A DNA stretch of 64,000 nucleotides from Alloalcanivorax marinus (lineage in GTDB: Bacteria; Pseudomonadota; Gammaproteobacteria; Pseudomonadales; Alcanivoracaceae). Location of the stretch: the NCBI RefSeq assembly GCF_016906305.1, contig NZ_JADDOL010000017.1:20975-84974 (forward strand). The letters are read 5' to 3'. Within the stretch, counting starts at the first letter, position 1, and the number at the start of each line of letters is the position of its first letter. The notes under the pieces were generated by a model. It was given only the letters and a program-made list of their open reading frames with translations, ran no database searches and was not told where the DNA came from. A program made the position numbers and the translations under genes. Below are positions 1 to 8,366 of this stretch, in pieces.

Positions 1-1073
1 TGATCCAGAAATGGGCGTTCGAGTATTTCGTGCCGTCCGCCGGCAATCAGATTCTCGGTTACCTGGCCACCTTTACCCAGCAGGCCACCAACCTGACCGG
101 GCCCGGCGTGGTGATGCTGATCATTACCTCGGTGCTGATGCTGCGCACCGTGGAGCAGGCGCTCAACCGCATCTGGCGGCTGCCCAAGGCGCGCAAGGGC
201 ATGGTCAGCCTGATGACTTACTGGGCGGTGCTGTCCCTGGGGCCGCTGCTGCTGGGCGCGGGCCTGGGCATCTCCTCCTACCTGACCTCGGTGTCGCTGA
301 TCAGCGATACGGTGGCCTACCTGGGCGGCGTGCGGGTCTGGCTGTCGGTGCTGCCGTTCTTCTTTACCTTCGCCATGCTGGCGTTGCTCTATATCGTGGT
401 GCCGAACACCTCGGTGCCGTTCCGGCAGGGACTGCTGGGGGCGGCGGTGGCGGCCTTGCTGTTCGAGCTGGCCAAGGCGGCGTTCGCCCAGTTCATCAAG
501 CATGCGCCCAACTACCAGGTAGTGTACGGCGCCTTCGCGGCGGTTCCGCTGTTCCTGCTGTGGATTTATATTTCCTGGATTCTGGTGCTGCTGGGCGCCG
601 AGCTGGTGCGCACCCTGGTGGTGTTCCAGGAACACCGCCGCAAGGTGCCGCGCACTCAGGCGCTGCTGCGGCTGCTGCGGGTGTTCTGGGAACGCCAGCG
701 GCACGGCCGGGTGCTGCGCAGCAACGAGGTCCGTCAGGTGATGCACGAGTCCGGCGTCACGCACTGGGACGAGTTCCGCAATCTGCTGCAGGACTGCAAG
801 CTGATCAAGCGCACCGAGGAGGGCGGCTATGTGCTGACCCGGGACCTGCGCCGGCTGACCCTGTCCCAGCTGCTGGCCATGGTGCCCTGGCCGGCGGAGC
901 AGCAGTTGCGCGTCAACGCCCACGGCAAGGAGCCCTGGGAAGCGACCCTGAAACAGCGCTGCGACGAAGCGCGGCGCGGCCTGCACCGGCCCCTGGAGTT
1001 CAATCTGGAAGCCCTGTTCGAGAACCGGGTCGACGAGTTCCCCACCAACGAAGGCGAAAAACAAAATGAATAA
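1..1073 (+). CDS. YihY/BrkB family inner-membrane protein (5' truncated by window edge)
   Basis: The window opens inside this gene. The frame is open from base 3, so the GTG at base 30 is internal and the true N-terminus lies outside. About 355 codons remain. The first two hundred residues hold several hydrophobic helices, including the stretch around PNTSVPF and the late YISWILVLLGAEL segment, which is the pattern of the YihY/BrkB (UPF0761) polytopic family. A soluble, charged tail of about 150 residues follows and looks winged-helix-like. The family was once called RNase BN, an assignment since withdrawn, and its function is unsettled. The last 8 bases overlap the acylphosphatase start, so the two are probably co-transcribed. 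Confidence 0.85.
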   Translation, partial: IQKWAFEYFVPSAGNQILGYLATFTQQATNLTGPGVVMLIITSVLMLRTVEQALNRIWRLPKARKGMVSLMTYWAVLSLGPLLLGAGLGISSYLTSVSLISDTVAYLGGVRVWLSVLPFFFTFAMLALLYIVVPNTSVPFRQGLLGAAVAALLFELAKAAFAQFIKHAPNYQVVYGAFAAVPLFLLWIYISWILVLLGAELVRTLVVFQEHRRKVPRTQALLRLLRVFWERQRHGRVLRSNEVRQVMHESGVTHWDEFRNLLQDCKLIKRTEEGGYVLTRDLRRLTLSQLLAMVPWPAEQQLRVNAHGKEPWEATLKQRCDEARRGLHRPLEFNLEALFENRVDEFPTNEGEKQNE

Positions 1074-1350
1074 CAAAGCCGTGATAGCCCGGCAGGTGAC
1101 TGTCCGGGGGCGGGTGCAGGGCGTGTATTTTCGCGCTTCCACCCAACAGCAGGCGCGCCGCCTGGGCGTGGCCGGCTGGGTCCGCAACCTACCCGATGGC
1201 CGGGTGGAAGCCTGGTTGGAAGGGGCGGATGACGCGGTGGAAGCCCTGATGACGTGGATGCGCGAAGGGCCGGAGCAGGCCGAGGTCACCGGCCTGTGCG
1301 TGTGCGAGGTGGCACCGCGATCCCTGAACGATTTCGAGGTCGATGCATGA
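1066..1350 (+). CDS. acyP: Acylphosphatase
   Basis: A 94-residue protein, the usual size for this one-domain ferredoxin-fold enzyme, which hydrolyses carboxyl-phosphate bonds such as acetyl phosphate or carbamoyl phosphate in the cytosol. The signature GRVQGVYFR places the phosphate-binding arginine at R23, and GWVRNLPDG places the catalytic asparagine at N41, exactly where the family has them. The start overlaps the YihY-family gene by 8 bases and the stop overlaps the next ATG by 4 (ATGA), so the three genes look translationally coupled. Nothing in the sequence shows the physiological substrate. Confidence 0.93.
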   Translation: MNNKAVIARQVTVRGRVQGVYFRASTQQQARRLGVAGWVRNLPDGRVEAWLEGADDAVEALMTWMREGPEQAEVTGLCVCEVAPRSLNDFEVDA

Positions 1351-2225
1351 AGCAGGTGGAACTGGTCAATGGGCATCTCCGCTTTCCGGCGCTGCTGACC
1401 GGCGACGGCGAGCCGGTGATTCTGCTGCACGGGTTTCCCGACACCCATGAAAACTGGGCGGTGCAGATGAAGCTGCTGGCGGACGCCGGCTACACCTGCG
1501 TGGCGCCGGCCCTGCGCGGCTACGCGCCGTCCTGCCAGCCCGGCAGCGGCGACTATTCCCTGCACGCGGCGGTGGACGACCTGCTGGTGTTCGCCAACCA
1601 GCTCGGTGGCCGGGTGCATCTGATCGGCCACGACTGGGGCGCGGCGGTGGGCTACCTGGCCTGCGCGCGCTACCCGGAATCCTTCTGTACGTTCAGTGCC
1701 CTGGCGATCCCGCCGCTCAAGCGGCTGCCCAAGGCCCTGCTCAAGGTGCCCGAGCAGATCAAACTGAGCGGCTACATGCAGTTCTTCCAGCTGCCGGTGG
1801 CGCCGGAAGCCTGGCTCAAGCGCGACGGCCTGAGCGGCGTGGACACCCTCTGGCACCGCTGGTCCCCGGACTGGGACCCGGGCCTGTACCTGGACAACGC
1901 CCGCCACACCCTGGGCGAACCCGGCGTGCTGGCCGGCGCCCTGGGCTGGTACCGGCACCTGATCCGCCTGTGGCGCAAGGAGCAGCGGGAAGTGCAGGAA
2001 TGGCTGGCCCTGGACGTGCGCGTGCCCACCCAGGTGCTGATGGGCGAGAACGACGGCTGCATGAGCCCCAAGCTGCTGGACCACTGCCTCAACAACGACG
2101 ACTTTCCCGCCGGCCTCTACGTGGAGCGGCTGGAAGCCGCCGGCCATTTCCTGCACCTGGAGCGGCCGGAAACCGTGGCCGAGCTGCTGATCGCCCACCT
2201 CAAGCGCGGTGAGTGCCTGGTCTGA
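1347..2225 (+). CDS. Alpha/beta hydrolase, epoxide-hydrolase/haloalkane-dehalogenase-like
   Basis: The 292-residue protein starts at the ATG that shares ATGA with the acylphosphatase stop. HGFPD (28-32) supplies the oxyanion region. GHDWGA (94-99) carries an aspartate nucleophile at D96, characteristic of epoxide hydrolases and haloalkane dehalogenases rather than serine esterases. The C-terminal AAGHFLHLERP supplies the histidine base. Between them lies a cap-like insertion with PPLKRLPKALLKVP and a tryptophan-rich stretch. The protein is probably cytosolic, as no signal peptide is seen. The substrate is unknown. The epoxide-hydrolase reading rests only on the HDWG motif and general layout. 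Confidence 0.8.
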   Translation: MKQVELVNGHLRFPALLTGDGEPVILLHGFPDTHENWAVQMKLLADAGYTCVAPALRGYAPSCQPGSGDYSLHAAVDDLLVFANQLGGRVHLIGHDWGAAVGYLACARYPESFCTFSALAIPPLKRLPKALLKVPEQIKLSGYMQFFQLPVAPEAWLKRDGLSGVDTLWHRWSPDWDPGLYLDNARHTLGEPGVLAGALGWYRHLIRLWRKEQREVQEWLALDVRVPTQVLMGENDGCMSPKLLDHCLNNDDFPAGLYVERLEAAGHFLHLERPETVAELLIAHLKRGECLV

Positions 2226-2330
2226 TCCCCCCGCTGCCCGGGTTTCATTCTCGACGGATCGCGGGGCAAGGCACTCAATTCGTTTCAGGCCCTGGCGAAA
2301 GCCCGTGCCAGAGGTTTGCCGGAGGCCTCC

Positions 2331-2361
2331 TGATGCCAGGCGGGCAAGGGTCGGCTATAAT
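2331..2361 (+). promoter_or_regulatory. Candidate sigma-70 promoter of fumarase
   Basis: A perfect TATAAT lies at 2356-2361, 36 bases before the fumarase ATG. The -35 is weak (TGATGC around 2331-2336). The 172-base gap after the hydrolase gene argues for an independent promoter. Confidence 0.45.
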
Positions 2362-2397
2362 GCGCGCCCCCGATCCCAGCAGTCAGGAGTACCCCGC

Positions 2398-3903
2398 ATG
2401 ACGGTGATTCGCCAGGACGATCTGATTCAGAGCGTCGCCGACGCCCTGCAGTACATTTCCTACTACCATCCGGTGGATTTCATTCGTGGCGTCAAGGAAG
2501 CCTACGAAAAGGAAGAGAGCAAGGCGGCCAAGGACGCCATGGCGCAGATTCTGGTGAACTCACGCATGTCCGCCATGGGGCACCGGCCGATCTGTCAGGA
2601 CACCGGCATTGTCACCGTGTTCGCCAAGGTGGGCATGAATGTGACCTTTGAAGGCGACATGTCGTTGGACGACATGATCAACGAGGGGGTGCGCCGCGCC
2701 TACAACCATCCGGACAACGTGCTGCGCGCCTCGGTGCTGGCGGACCCGGACGGCAAGCGCGCCAACACCAAGGACAACACCCCGGCGGTGATCAACTACT
2801 CCATCGTCCCCGGTGACACCCTGGAAATCGACGTGGCGGCCAAGGGCGGCGGCTCCGAGGCGAAATCCAAGTTCGCCATGCTCAACCCGTCCGACTCGGT
2901 GGTGGACTGGGTGCTTGAGCAGGTGCCGAAAATGGGCGCCGGCTGGTGCCCGCCGGGCATGCTCGGCATTGGCATCGGCGGCACCGCCGAAAAGGCCATG
3001 CTGCTGGCCAAGGAATCCCTGATGGACCCCATCGACATCCACGAGCTGCAGGCCCGGGGGGCGCAAACCCGCGCCGAGGAACTGCGCCTGGAGCTGTACG
3101 AGAAGGTCAACGCGCTGGGCATCGGCGCCCAGGGCCTGGGTGGCCTGACCACGGTGCTGGACGTGAAGGTGGCGGATTATCCCACCCACGCGGCCAACAA
3201 ACCGGTGGCGATCATCCCCAACTGCGCGGCCACCCGACACGCCCACTTCGTGCTGGACGGCAGCGGCCCGGCGGACCTGAAGGCCCCGGACCTGGAAGAA
3301 TGGCCGGACATCGCCTGGGGCAACGACGAGGGCGCCAAGCGCGTCAATCTCGACACGGTGACCCCGGAAGAAGTGCAAACCTGGCAGCCCGGCGACACCC
3401 TGTTGCTGTCCGGCAAGCTGCTCACCGGCCGTGACGCCGCCCACAAGCGCATGGTGGACATGATCGCCAAGGGCGAGGAGCTGCCGGTGGACTTCACCAA
3501 CCGCTTTATCTACTACGTGGGTCCGGTGGATCCGGTGGGCGACGAAGTGGTGGGCCCGGCCGGCCCGACCACCGCCACCCGCATGGACAAGTTCACCCGC
3601 ACCATGCTGGAGAAGACCGGCCTGATCGGCATGGTCGGCAAGGCCGAGCGCGGCGACACCGCCATCGAGGCGATCCGCGACAACAAGGCGGTCTATCTGA
3701 TGGCCGTGGGCGGCGCCGCCTATCTGGTGTCCAAGGCGATCCGCAAGTCCCGCGTGGCCGCCTTCGAGGACCTGGGCATGGAAGCCATCTACGAGTTCGA
3801 GGTGGAAGACATGCCGGTCACCGTGGCGGTGGATTCCACCGGCGAATCGGTGCACAAAACCGGCCCGGTGATCTGGAAAAAGAAAATCGCCGAGTCCGCC
3901 TGA
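2398..3903 (+). CDS. fumA: Class I (iron-sulfur) fumarate hydratase
   Basis: The 501-residue enzyme of the TCA cycle reversibly hydrates fumarate to L-malate in the cytosol. Class I fumarases hold a [4Fe-4S] cluster on three cysteines. Here they are C66 (ICQDTG), C184 (GWCPPG) and C276 (PNCAATRH), with the same spacing as in E. coli FumA. The N-terminal two-thirds is the alpha domain (GGGSEAKSKFAM). The C-terminal part, from about residue 315, is the beta domain with GPTTATRMD and AVGGAAYL. The start is the ATG at 2398, preceded by CAGGAG. The much longer upstream open frame has no supporting signal. A hairpin follows the stop. It probably forms its own transcription unit. Confidence 0.95.
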   Translation: MTVIRQDDLIQSVADALQYISYYHPVDFIRGVKEAYEKEESKAAKDAMAQILVNSRMSAMGHRPICQDTGIVTVFAKVGMNVTFEGDMSLDDMINEGVRRAYNHPDNVLRASVLADPDGKRANTKDNTPAVINYSIVPGDTLEIDVAAKGGGSEAKSKFAMLNPSDSVVDWVLEQVPKMGAGWCPPGMLGIGIGGTAEKAMLLAKESLMDPIDIHELQARGAQTRAEELRLELYEKVNALGIGAQGLGGLTTVLDVKVADYPTHAANKPVAIIPNCAATRHAHFVLDGSGPADLKAPDLEEWPDIAWGNDEGAKRVNLDTVTPEEVQTWQPGDTLLLSGKLLTGRDAAHKRMVDMIAKGEELPVDFTNRFIYYVGPVDPVGDEVVGPAGPTTATRMDKFTRTMLEKTGLIGMVGKAERGDTAIEAIRDNKAVYLMAVGGAAYLVSKAIRKSRVAAFEDLGMEAIYEFEVEDMPVTVAVDSTGESVHKTGPVIWKKKIAESA

Positions 3904-3910
3904 CCCCGCC

Positions 3911-3942
3911 TTCCCCGGGCCGTCGTCCTGACGGCCGGGGAA
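3911..3942 (+). terminator. Hairpin after fumarase, possible terminator
   Basis: TTCCCCGG(G)CCGTC pairs with GACGGCCGGGGAA across a 5-base loop, with one bulged G. No T-run follows, so it may be a processing or stability hairpin instead of an intrinsic terminator. Confidence 0.45.
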
Positions 3943-4048
3943 CCAAACCCGCCGCTTGTGTTCCTAGAGCAGCGGGGATCACCGGACCCGCCGCCCGGGT
4001 CAGGGTCCGGTGCCATCGTTTTCGCTTTCCGTCGTCAAGTGGCTGTTC

Positions 4049-4924
4049 ATGAAACGACGCTCGCCGTTTTGGCTTTTGATTGTGGGTGTGGGAAGTCTGG
4101 TGTTGTCCGGTTGCGCTTCCCTGATGGAATCCGGCGCCTCGCTGCTGGGCCGTGAACCGGTGCCGGCCCGGGTGGCCGGCCTGCCGCTCGGTGACCTGGC
4201 CACGCTGGGCATCGACGACGGCGTCTGCGCGGAGCTGGCGGAGGCCCGCCGCCAGGACCGGCGGGTGAGCGGCCGGTGGCTGCGCGAGGACGCGCTGCCG
4301 GCCTGTGCCCGCCGTATCGAGGCGGCCCGCGAGGCGCGTCGCTACGACCAGGAACTGGACCGGCTGGTGGAACAGGCCTGGCAGGCCGAGCAGGCCGCCG
4401 AGCGTGAGCGGGCCCGCCAACGGGCCGAGCAGCGGCGGGTGCGCGAGGCCATGGAGGCGGCCCGCCGCGACGCCGAGGCGCGCCAGGAGGCCAACCGCAA
4501 GGAGGACAACCGGTCGCGGCTGCGCGAGCGGCTCGCCGACGCCCACATCCTCTCCATTCTCGAGAACGTGCCCGACCAGCCTTTGGCGTTTTCCCTGGGC
4601 CAGCCTTCCGAGCGCACCCTGAAGAATTTTCTCGCCTGCCTGGAGGTCGGTTACCCCAATCAGGGTTACCAGGTGGACCGCCAGGGCGACGACCTGACGG
4701 TGACCGCCCTGCAGGCGGACATGCTGCGCGGCGACGTGGACATCCGCGCCCATTTCGTCAATGTCTGGGACACCTGGATGCTGGAGTCCCTGCGCGTGGC
4801 GGAGATGACCGCCGACACGCCCCGGGACCGTTTCATGCTGGCGCAGAACCTGATGGCCGGGCCCTGCTACGGCATTGATGAACTGCTCTGGCGTGGTAAC
4901 GACGACGGGGACCATCGCGGCTGA
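4049..4924 (+). CDS. Coiled-coil lipoprotein of unknown function
   Basis: Start taken at ATG 4049 because it gives a textbook lipoprotein signal: MKRR, a hydrophobic core, then LVLSGC with the lipidated cysteine at residue 22. The open frame extends 13 codons further upstream without benefit. Mature residues of roughly 100-180 are almost all E, R, A and Q (RERARQRAEQRR and similar), predicting a long charged coiled coil. The last 110 residues form a separate domain with three cysteines in the mature part (NFLACLEVGY, GPCYGIDE). I do not recognise the family. The stop codon TGA falls inside a REP hairpin, which therefore encodes the last few residues. Being lipidated, it should sit in the inner or outer membrane, facing the periplasm. 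Confidence 0.7.
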   Translation: MKRRSPFWLLIVGVGSLVLSGCASLMESGASLLGREPVPARVAGLPLGDLATLGIDDGVCAELAEARRQDRRVSGRWLREDALPACARRIEAAREARRYDQELDRLVEQAWQAEQAAERERARQRAEQRRVREAMEAARRDAEARQEANRKEDNRSRLRERLADAHILSILENVPDQPLAFSLGQPSERTLKNFLACLEVGYPNQGYQVDRQGDDLTVTALQADMLRGDVDIRAHFVNVWDTWMLESLRVAEMTADTPRDRFMLAQNLMAGPCYGIDELLWRGNDDGDHRG

Positions 4925-4975
4925 AGCCGCTCCTGCTACATTGATGCACCTGTAGGAGCGACTTCAGTGGCGATC
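4914..4975. repeat. REP-like inverted pair, copy 1
   Basis: Two inverted copies of the window's REP unit (core ATCGCGGCTGAAGCCGCTCC) occupy 4914-4938 and 4951-4975 with a short spacer. The gap lies between the convergent lipoprotein and esterase genes. The left copy contains the lipoprotein stop codon. The right copy has diverged (GACTTCAGTGGC). Confidence 0.85.
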
Positions 4976-4979
4976 CGCG

Positions 4980-5957
4980 TCACCCGTTCAGGAAGTCCCC
5001 GACCACCCGATAGCTCTCCGCGCAGGCCTCCGGCACCAGGTCCTCCAGATTCAACCAGGCATGGATCATGTCCGGGAACGGCTGATGCCGGGCCGGTACC
5101 CCGGCGGCGCGGAGCCGCTCCACGTAGGCCACGCCCTCGTCGCGCAGCGGGCAGAAGCCGGCGGTGAGCACCAGGGTCGCCGGCAGCCGCTCGCTGATCG
5201 GCCCGTGCAGGGGCGAGGCGTTCCGGCGCCGTACCGGGTCCGGCGCGGCACCGTCCTGGAAATAGTGGTCGAAATACCAGTGGATGCGCGAGGTCTCCAG
5301 CAGATAGCCGCGTCCGTTTTCAGCCACCGAAGGGTGATCCAGGGTGTAGTCCAGGCTGGGATAGATCAGCGCCTGTTTGTGGACACGCAGGTCCGGATCG
5401 TCCTGGGCCAGGGCACTGACGGTGGCGGCCAGGGCGCCGCCGCCGGAGTCGCCCACCAGGTTCAGGGTCCGCGTGACCCGGCGCCCGTGGCGGTCCAGCA
5501 CCGGCCACAGGTGGCGGGCCACCGCCAGGCAATCCTCCAGGCCCAGCGGATAGGGGCACTCCGGCGCCAGCCGGTATTCCACCGACACCACCAGATGGCC
5601 ACTGGTCTTCGCCAGCCGCCGGACGATGGGGTCGTAGACGCTGACGCCGCCGGCCATGTGACCGCCGCCGTGCAGAAACAGGGTCACCGGTTTTTCCCGG
5701 TCCGGCGCCGGATCGTAAAGCCGCACCGGCACCGGGTAGGCGCCGGTGGGGATCATCGTGTCCCGTACCCAGGGCAGGTCGGGCCCCCGCGCCACCAGGG
5801 TGGCGGTCATCGACGCCATGCTCTCGCGCACCGTCACCGGGGTGGCCTCCACGCCGCGGGCGGCCTGGTCGGCGAGCAGCCGGTTGAGCCGTTCCAGCCA
5901 GTCGGCCAGGGCCGGGTGCGGCTGGTCGGCTTTCAGCGCGCCGGGGGGCGTCAACAT
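4980..5957 (-). CDS. HSL-family (family IV) carboxylesterase
   Basis: The 325-residue alpha/beta hydrolase has HGGGH (96-100) forming the oxyanion hole and GDSGGG (169-174) with nucleophile S171. D273 (LRDEG) and H299 (MIHAW) complete the triad. This layout is that of hormone-sensitive-lipase-like bacterial esterases, which cleave short to medium acyl esters. The start at 5957 overlaps the preceding gene's stop (ATGTTGA), so it is the last gene of a leftward operon with two MaoC-type proteins and an acyl-CoA synthetase. The context suggests it releases a carboxylic acid that the synthetase then activates. The true substrate is not visible. Confidence 0.85.
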   Translation of the reverse strand: MLTPPGALKADQPHPALADWLERLNRLLADQAARGVEATPVTVRESMASMTATLVARGPDLPWVRDTMIPTGAYPVPVRLYDPAPDREKPVTLFLHGGGHMAGGVSVYDPIVRRLAKTSGHLVVSVEYRLAPECPYPLGLEDCLAVARHLWPVLDRHGRRVTRTLNLVGDSGGGALAATVSALAQDDPDLRVHKQALIYPSLDYTLDHPSVAENGRGYLLETSRIHWYFDHYFQDGAAPDPVRRRNASPLHGPISERLPATLVLTAGFCPLRDEGVAYVERLRAAGVPARHQPFPDMIHAWLNLEDLVPEACAESYRVVGDFLNG

Positions 5958-6325
5958 TGAAACAGCACCAGGGCCTCGCCGTCGCAAAGCAGGCGGCCGT
6001 CCTCGCCGAGACAGCGGGTTTCCAGATTCACCAGCGCCTTGTCCTGGCGCAGGCGGGTCACCGCCACGCTGGCGGTCAGCGCTTCGCCGGGGCGGCCGTG
6101 GCCGTGGAAGCGCATGCTCTGCTTCAGATAATTGGTGCCGTGGCCGGGCAGTTCCTCCCCCAGCAGGTAGGAGAACAGCGCGGCGATCAGCGGTTCCGGC
6201 ACCGTTTCCCAGTCGCCGTCGAATTCCGCCAGCCGGCACCATTCGGCGATATCGTCGTCCAGGTAGCGGCGGGTCACCTCGGCGCGGTCGCCGGGCTTGA
6301 GGGCGTTGAAGCGGGGCAGTGTCAT
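5951..6325 (-). CDS. MaoC-like hotdog protein lacking the usual catalytic dyad
   Basis: The 124-residue protein resembles the hotdog fold of MaoC/PhaJ enoyl-CoA hydratases in its second half, with LIAALFSYLLGEELPG, TNYLKQSMRF and GEALVLF. Active family members carry D-x4-H in GDxNPxH. Here that region reads EFDGDWETVPEPL, with no such dyad. It overlaps its upstream neighbour, which does carry the dyad, by ATGA. Paired active and inactive MaoC subunits are known in actinobacterial ChsH1-ChsH2 hydratases, so a heteromer is a reasonable inference. It could alternatively be an uncharacterised thioesterase-type hotdog. Confidence 0.6.
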   Translation of the reverse strand: MTLPRFNALKPGDRAEVTRRYLDDDIAEWCRLAEFDGDWETVPEPLIAALFSYLLGEELPGHGTNYLKQSMRFHGHGRPGEALTASVAVTRLRQDKALVNLETRCLGEDGRLLCDGEALVLFQC

Positions 6326-6765
6326 CGGCGGGCCTCCTGGTTCGCGTCCCGGTTCAGTTTGAGGCGGCAGCGGCCCTCCAGGCAGGCCTGACCGGATGCG
6401 TTTTCCACCCGGGTGATCAGTTCCAGCCGGTCGTCCGCCGGCGGCGCGACGATGTCCAGGTGCACGGTGAGCGGTTCATCGGCGAACGCCGGGTTCGGGA
6501 ACATCAGGTCCTGGCTCTCCAGCTCGGCGCCCGGGTAGTTGTGCGCGATCAGGCCGCGCACCGCGGTGAACAGCAGCATGCCGTGGGACACGGTGGCGCC
6601 GAAGCGGGTGCCGGCGGCGAAATCCGGGTCCACGTGGATCGGGTTGTGGTCGCCGCTGAGCGCGGCGAAGCGGTCGAAGTGCGCCTGTTCCAGCACCTGC
6701 TCGTATTCGATGCCGCCAATCTCCTGTTCGTGCGCTTGGCCGTGGTGGCCGTTGTCATCGCGCAT
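6322..6765 (-). CDS. MaoC-type (R)-specific enoyl-CoA hydratase
   Basis: The 147-residue protein contains GDHNPIHVDPDFAAGTRFG followed by SHGMLL, the hydratase-2 motif whose Asp and His activate water on trans-2-enoyl-CoA. The start at 6765 is chosen over a longer frame because AGGAG lies 7 bases before it. It overlaps the acyl-CoA synthetase stop by 11 bases and the next MaoC-like gene by 4. It would act in the cytosol on a CoA ester made by the adjacent synthetase. The first 15 residues are His- and Asp-rich (MRDDNGHHGQAHEQ) and poorly conserved in appearance. Confidence 0.82.
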   Translation of the reverse strand: MRDDNGHHGQAHEQEIGGIEYEQVLEQAHFDRFAALSGDHNPIHVDPDFAAGTRFGATVSHGMLLFTAVRGLIAHNYPGAELESQDLMFPNPAFADEPLTVHLDIVAPPADDRLELITRVENASGQACLEGRCRLKLNRDANQEARR

Positions 6766-8272
6766 CACGCAACTCCTGTTTGGTGACTTTGCCCAGGGCA
6801 TTGCGGGGCAGGGCGTCCATCCGCTGAAAGACCTTGGGCACTTTATAGCCCGCCAGGCGCTCGCGGCAAAACGCGCGCAGCGTGTCCTCGCCGGGGTCCT
6901 CGGCGCCGTCGCGCAGCCCGTAGCAGGCCTTGCCCACCTCGCCCCATTTTTCATCCGGTATGCCGATCACCGCCACTTCCGCCAGGGCCGGGTGCTGTTC
7001 GAGCACCTTTTCCACCTCGGCGGGGTAGACGTTCTCGCCACCGGAAATGTACATGTCCTTCCAGCGGTCGACGATGTAGTAGCAGCCGTCCTCATCGCAA
7101 CGGGCCACGTCGCCACTGTGCAGCCAGCCGTCGGCGCGGATCGCCTCGGCGGTGGCGTCCGGCCGGTTCCAGTAGCCGGGGGTGATATTGGGGCCGCGAA
7201 TCAGCAGCTCGCCGGCCTCGCCCCGGGGCACGTCGTGGCCGTCGCGGTCGACGATGCGTACCTCGGTGAGCAGTTGCGGGCGGCCCACGGAGCCGATCTT
7301 GTCGATCACCCGTTCTTCGTCCAGCAGAAACACGGTGGGCCCGGTTTCGGTCATGCCCATGCCGGTGCGCACACAAATGCCCTGGTCCACGTAGCGCTGC
7401 GCCACCGGCAGCGACAGCGGCGCGCCGCCACAGCCCCAGGAACGCACGCCCTTAAGGCGCTCGCCGCTGAAATCCGGATGCTCCAGCAGGGCCTGGTAGA
7501 CCGCCGGCACGCCGAAGAAGATCGTGGCTCTCTGTTCCAATACCCGCAGGGCCTGGTCCGGGTCGAAGGCGCGGGCCACCAGCACGCAGCCGCCGGCCAG
7601 AAACACCGCCGAGGAATACAGGTTGATGCCGGCGGTATGGAACAGGGGCAGCACGTTGAGCAGCACGTCGCGGCCGGTGAGGTCCACCGCCAGGCCGATG
7701 TTCAGGTAGTTGGCCATCATCATGCGGAAGGTCTGGATCACGCCCTTGGGCCGGCCGGTGGTGCCCGAGGTATAGAGCAGGTACCAGGGCGTGTCCGGGT
7801 CCTTGTCCGGGTGGGCGTTCAGATCCGGCTGTACCGCCGCCAGATCCCGATGGTAGTCGTGCTGGCCGTCGGCGGCCCCGTCCAGGGCCACCAGGGTCAG
7901 TGCCGGGTGCTGGTCCGCCAGGGTGGCGGCGGCCTCGGCGAACTCGCCGCCGAAGATCAGCGCCCCGGGCGCGCAGTCCTCCACCAGCACGGTCAGTTCC
8001 GGCACCGCCAGCCGCCAGTTCAGCGGCACCAGGATCAGGCCGGCCTTGGCGCAGCCGAACAGCATGGCGAAGAATTCCGCGCGGCTGTGGCCCAGGAAGG
8101 CGAGCCGGTCGCCTTCCTGGAGGCCCCATTGTTCCCGGGCGGCGGCGGCCAGCCGCGCGGCCCGCTCGTTGAAGCGCGCATAATCGTAGCGTTCGCCGCT
8201 TTGCAGATCTTCCAGCGCCGGGCGGTCCGGCGTCACCCGCGCCCGGTGGGCAAGCAGGTCGAACATCTCCAT
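6755..8272 (-). CDS. Acyl-CoA synthetase (AMP-forming, FadD-like)
   Basis: The 505-residue ANL-superfamily ligase joins a carboxylic acid to CoA with ATP through an acyl-adenylate. YTSGTTGRPKGV (167-178) is the ATP/Mg loop. GMTETGPT is the A5 motif and GWLHSGDVARCDEDG the A7 hinge region. The C-terminal NALGK places the catalytic lysine at K495. GGGAGAAAAAA precedes the ATG at 8272. It heads the tight cluster with both MaoC proteins and the esterase. The family covers medium-chain, long-chain and aromatic acids, and the sequence alone does not say which is used. Confidence 0.88.
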   Translation of the reverse strand: MEMFDLLAHRARVTPDRPALEDLQSGERYDYARFNERAARLAAAAREQWGLQEGDRLAFLGHSRAEFFAMLFGCAKAGLILVPLNWRLAVPELTVLVEDCAPGALIFGGEFAEAAATLADQHPALTLVALDGAADGQHDYHRDLAAVQPDLNAHPDKDPDTPWYLLYTSGTTGRPKGVIQTFRMMMANYLNIGLAVDLTGRDVLLNVLPLFHTAGINLYSSAVFLAGGCVLVARAFDPDQALRVLEQRATIFFGVPAVYQALLEHPDFSGERLKGVRSWGCGGAPLSLPVAQRYVDQGICVRTGMGMTETGPTVFLLDEERVIDKIGSVGRPQLLTEVRIVDRDGHDVPRGEAGELLIRGPNITPGYWNRPDATAEAIRADGWLHSGDVARCDEDGCYYIVDRWKDMYISGGENVYPAEVEKVLEQHPALAEVAVIGIPDEKWGEVGKACYGLRDGAEDPGEDTLRAFCRERLAGYKVPKVFQRMDALPRNALGKVTKQELRDAR

Positions 8273-8310
8273 TTTTTTCTCCCGCGCGTTGTCGTTATTC
8301 GTGGGTGCTT

Positions 8311-8366
8311 GATCGCGGTCGAAGCGACCGCTCCTACGGTGGGGAGCGGTCGTTTCGAGCGCGCCA
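8311..8366. repeat. REP-like inverted pair, copy 2 (compensated variant)
   Basis: This pair fills the gap between the NHL gene and the synthetase gene. Its hairpin is GCGGTCGAAGCGACCGC, where the common form has GCGGCTGAAGCCGC. Both sides of the stem changed together, so pairing is kept. The NHL gene's stop codon abuts its edge. Confidence 0.7.

Noticed and set aside
2209..2397. N-terminal extension of fumarase back to 2209
   Set aside because: The extension overlaps the hydrolase end, has no family similarity and lies upstream of the TATAAT promoter.
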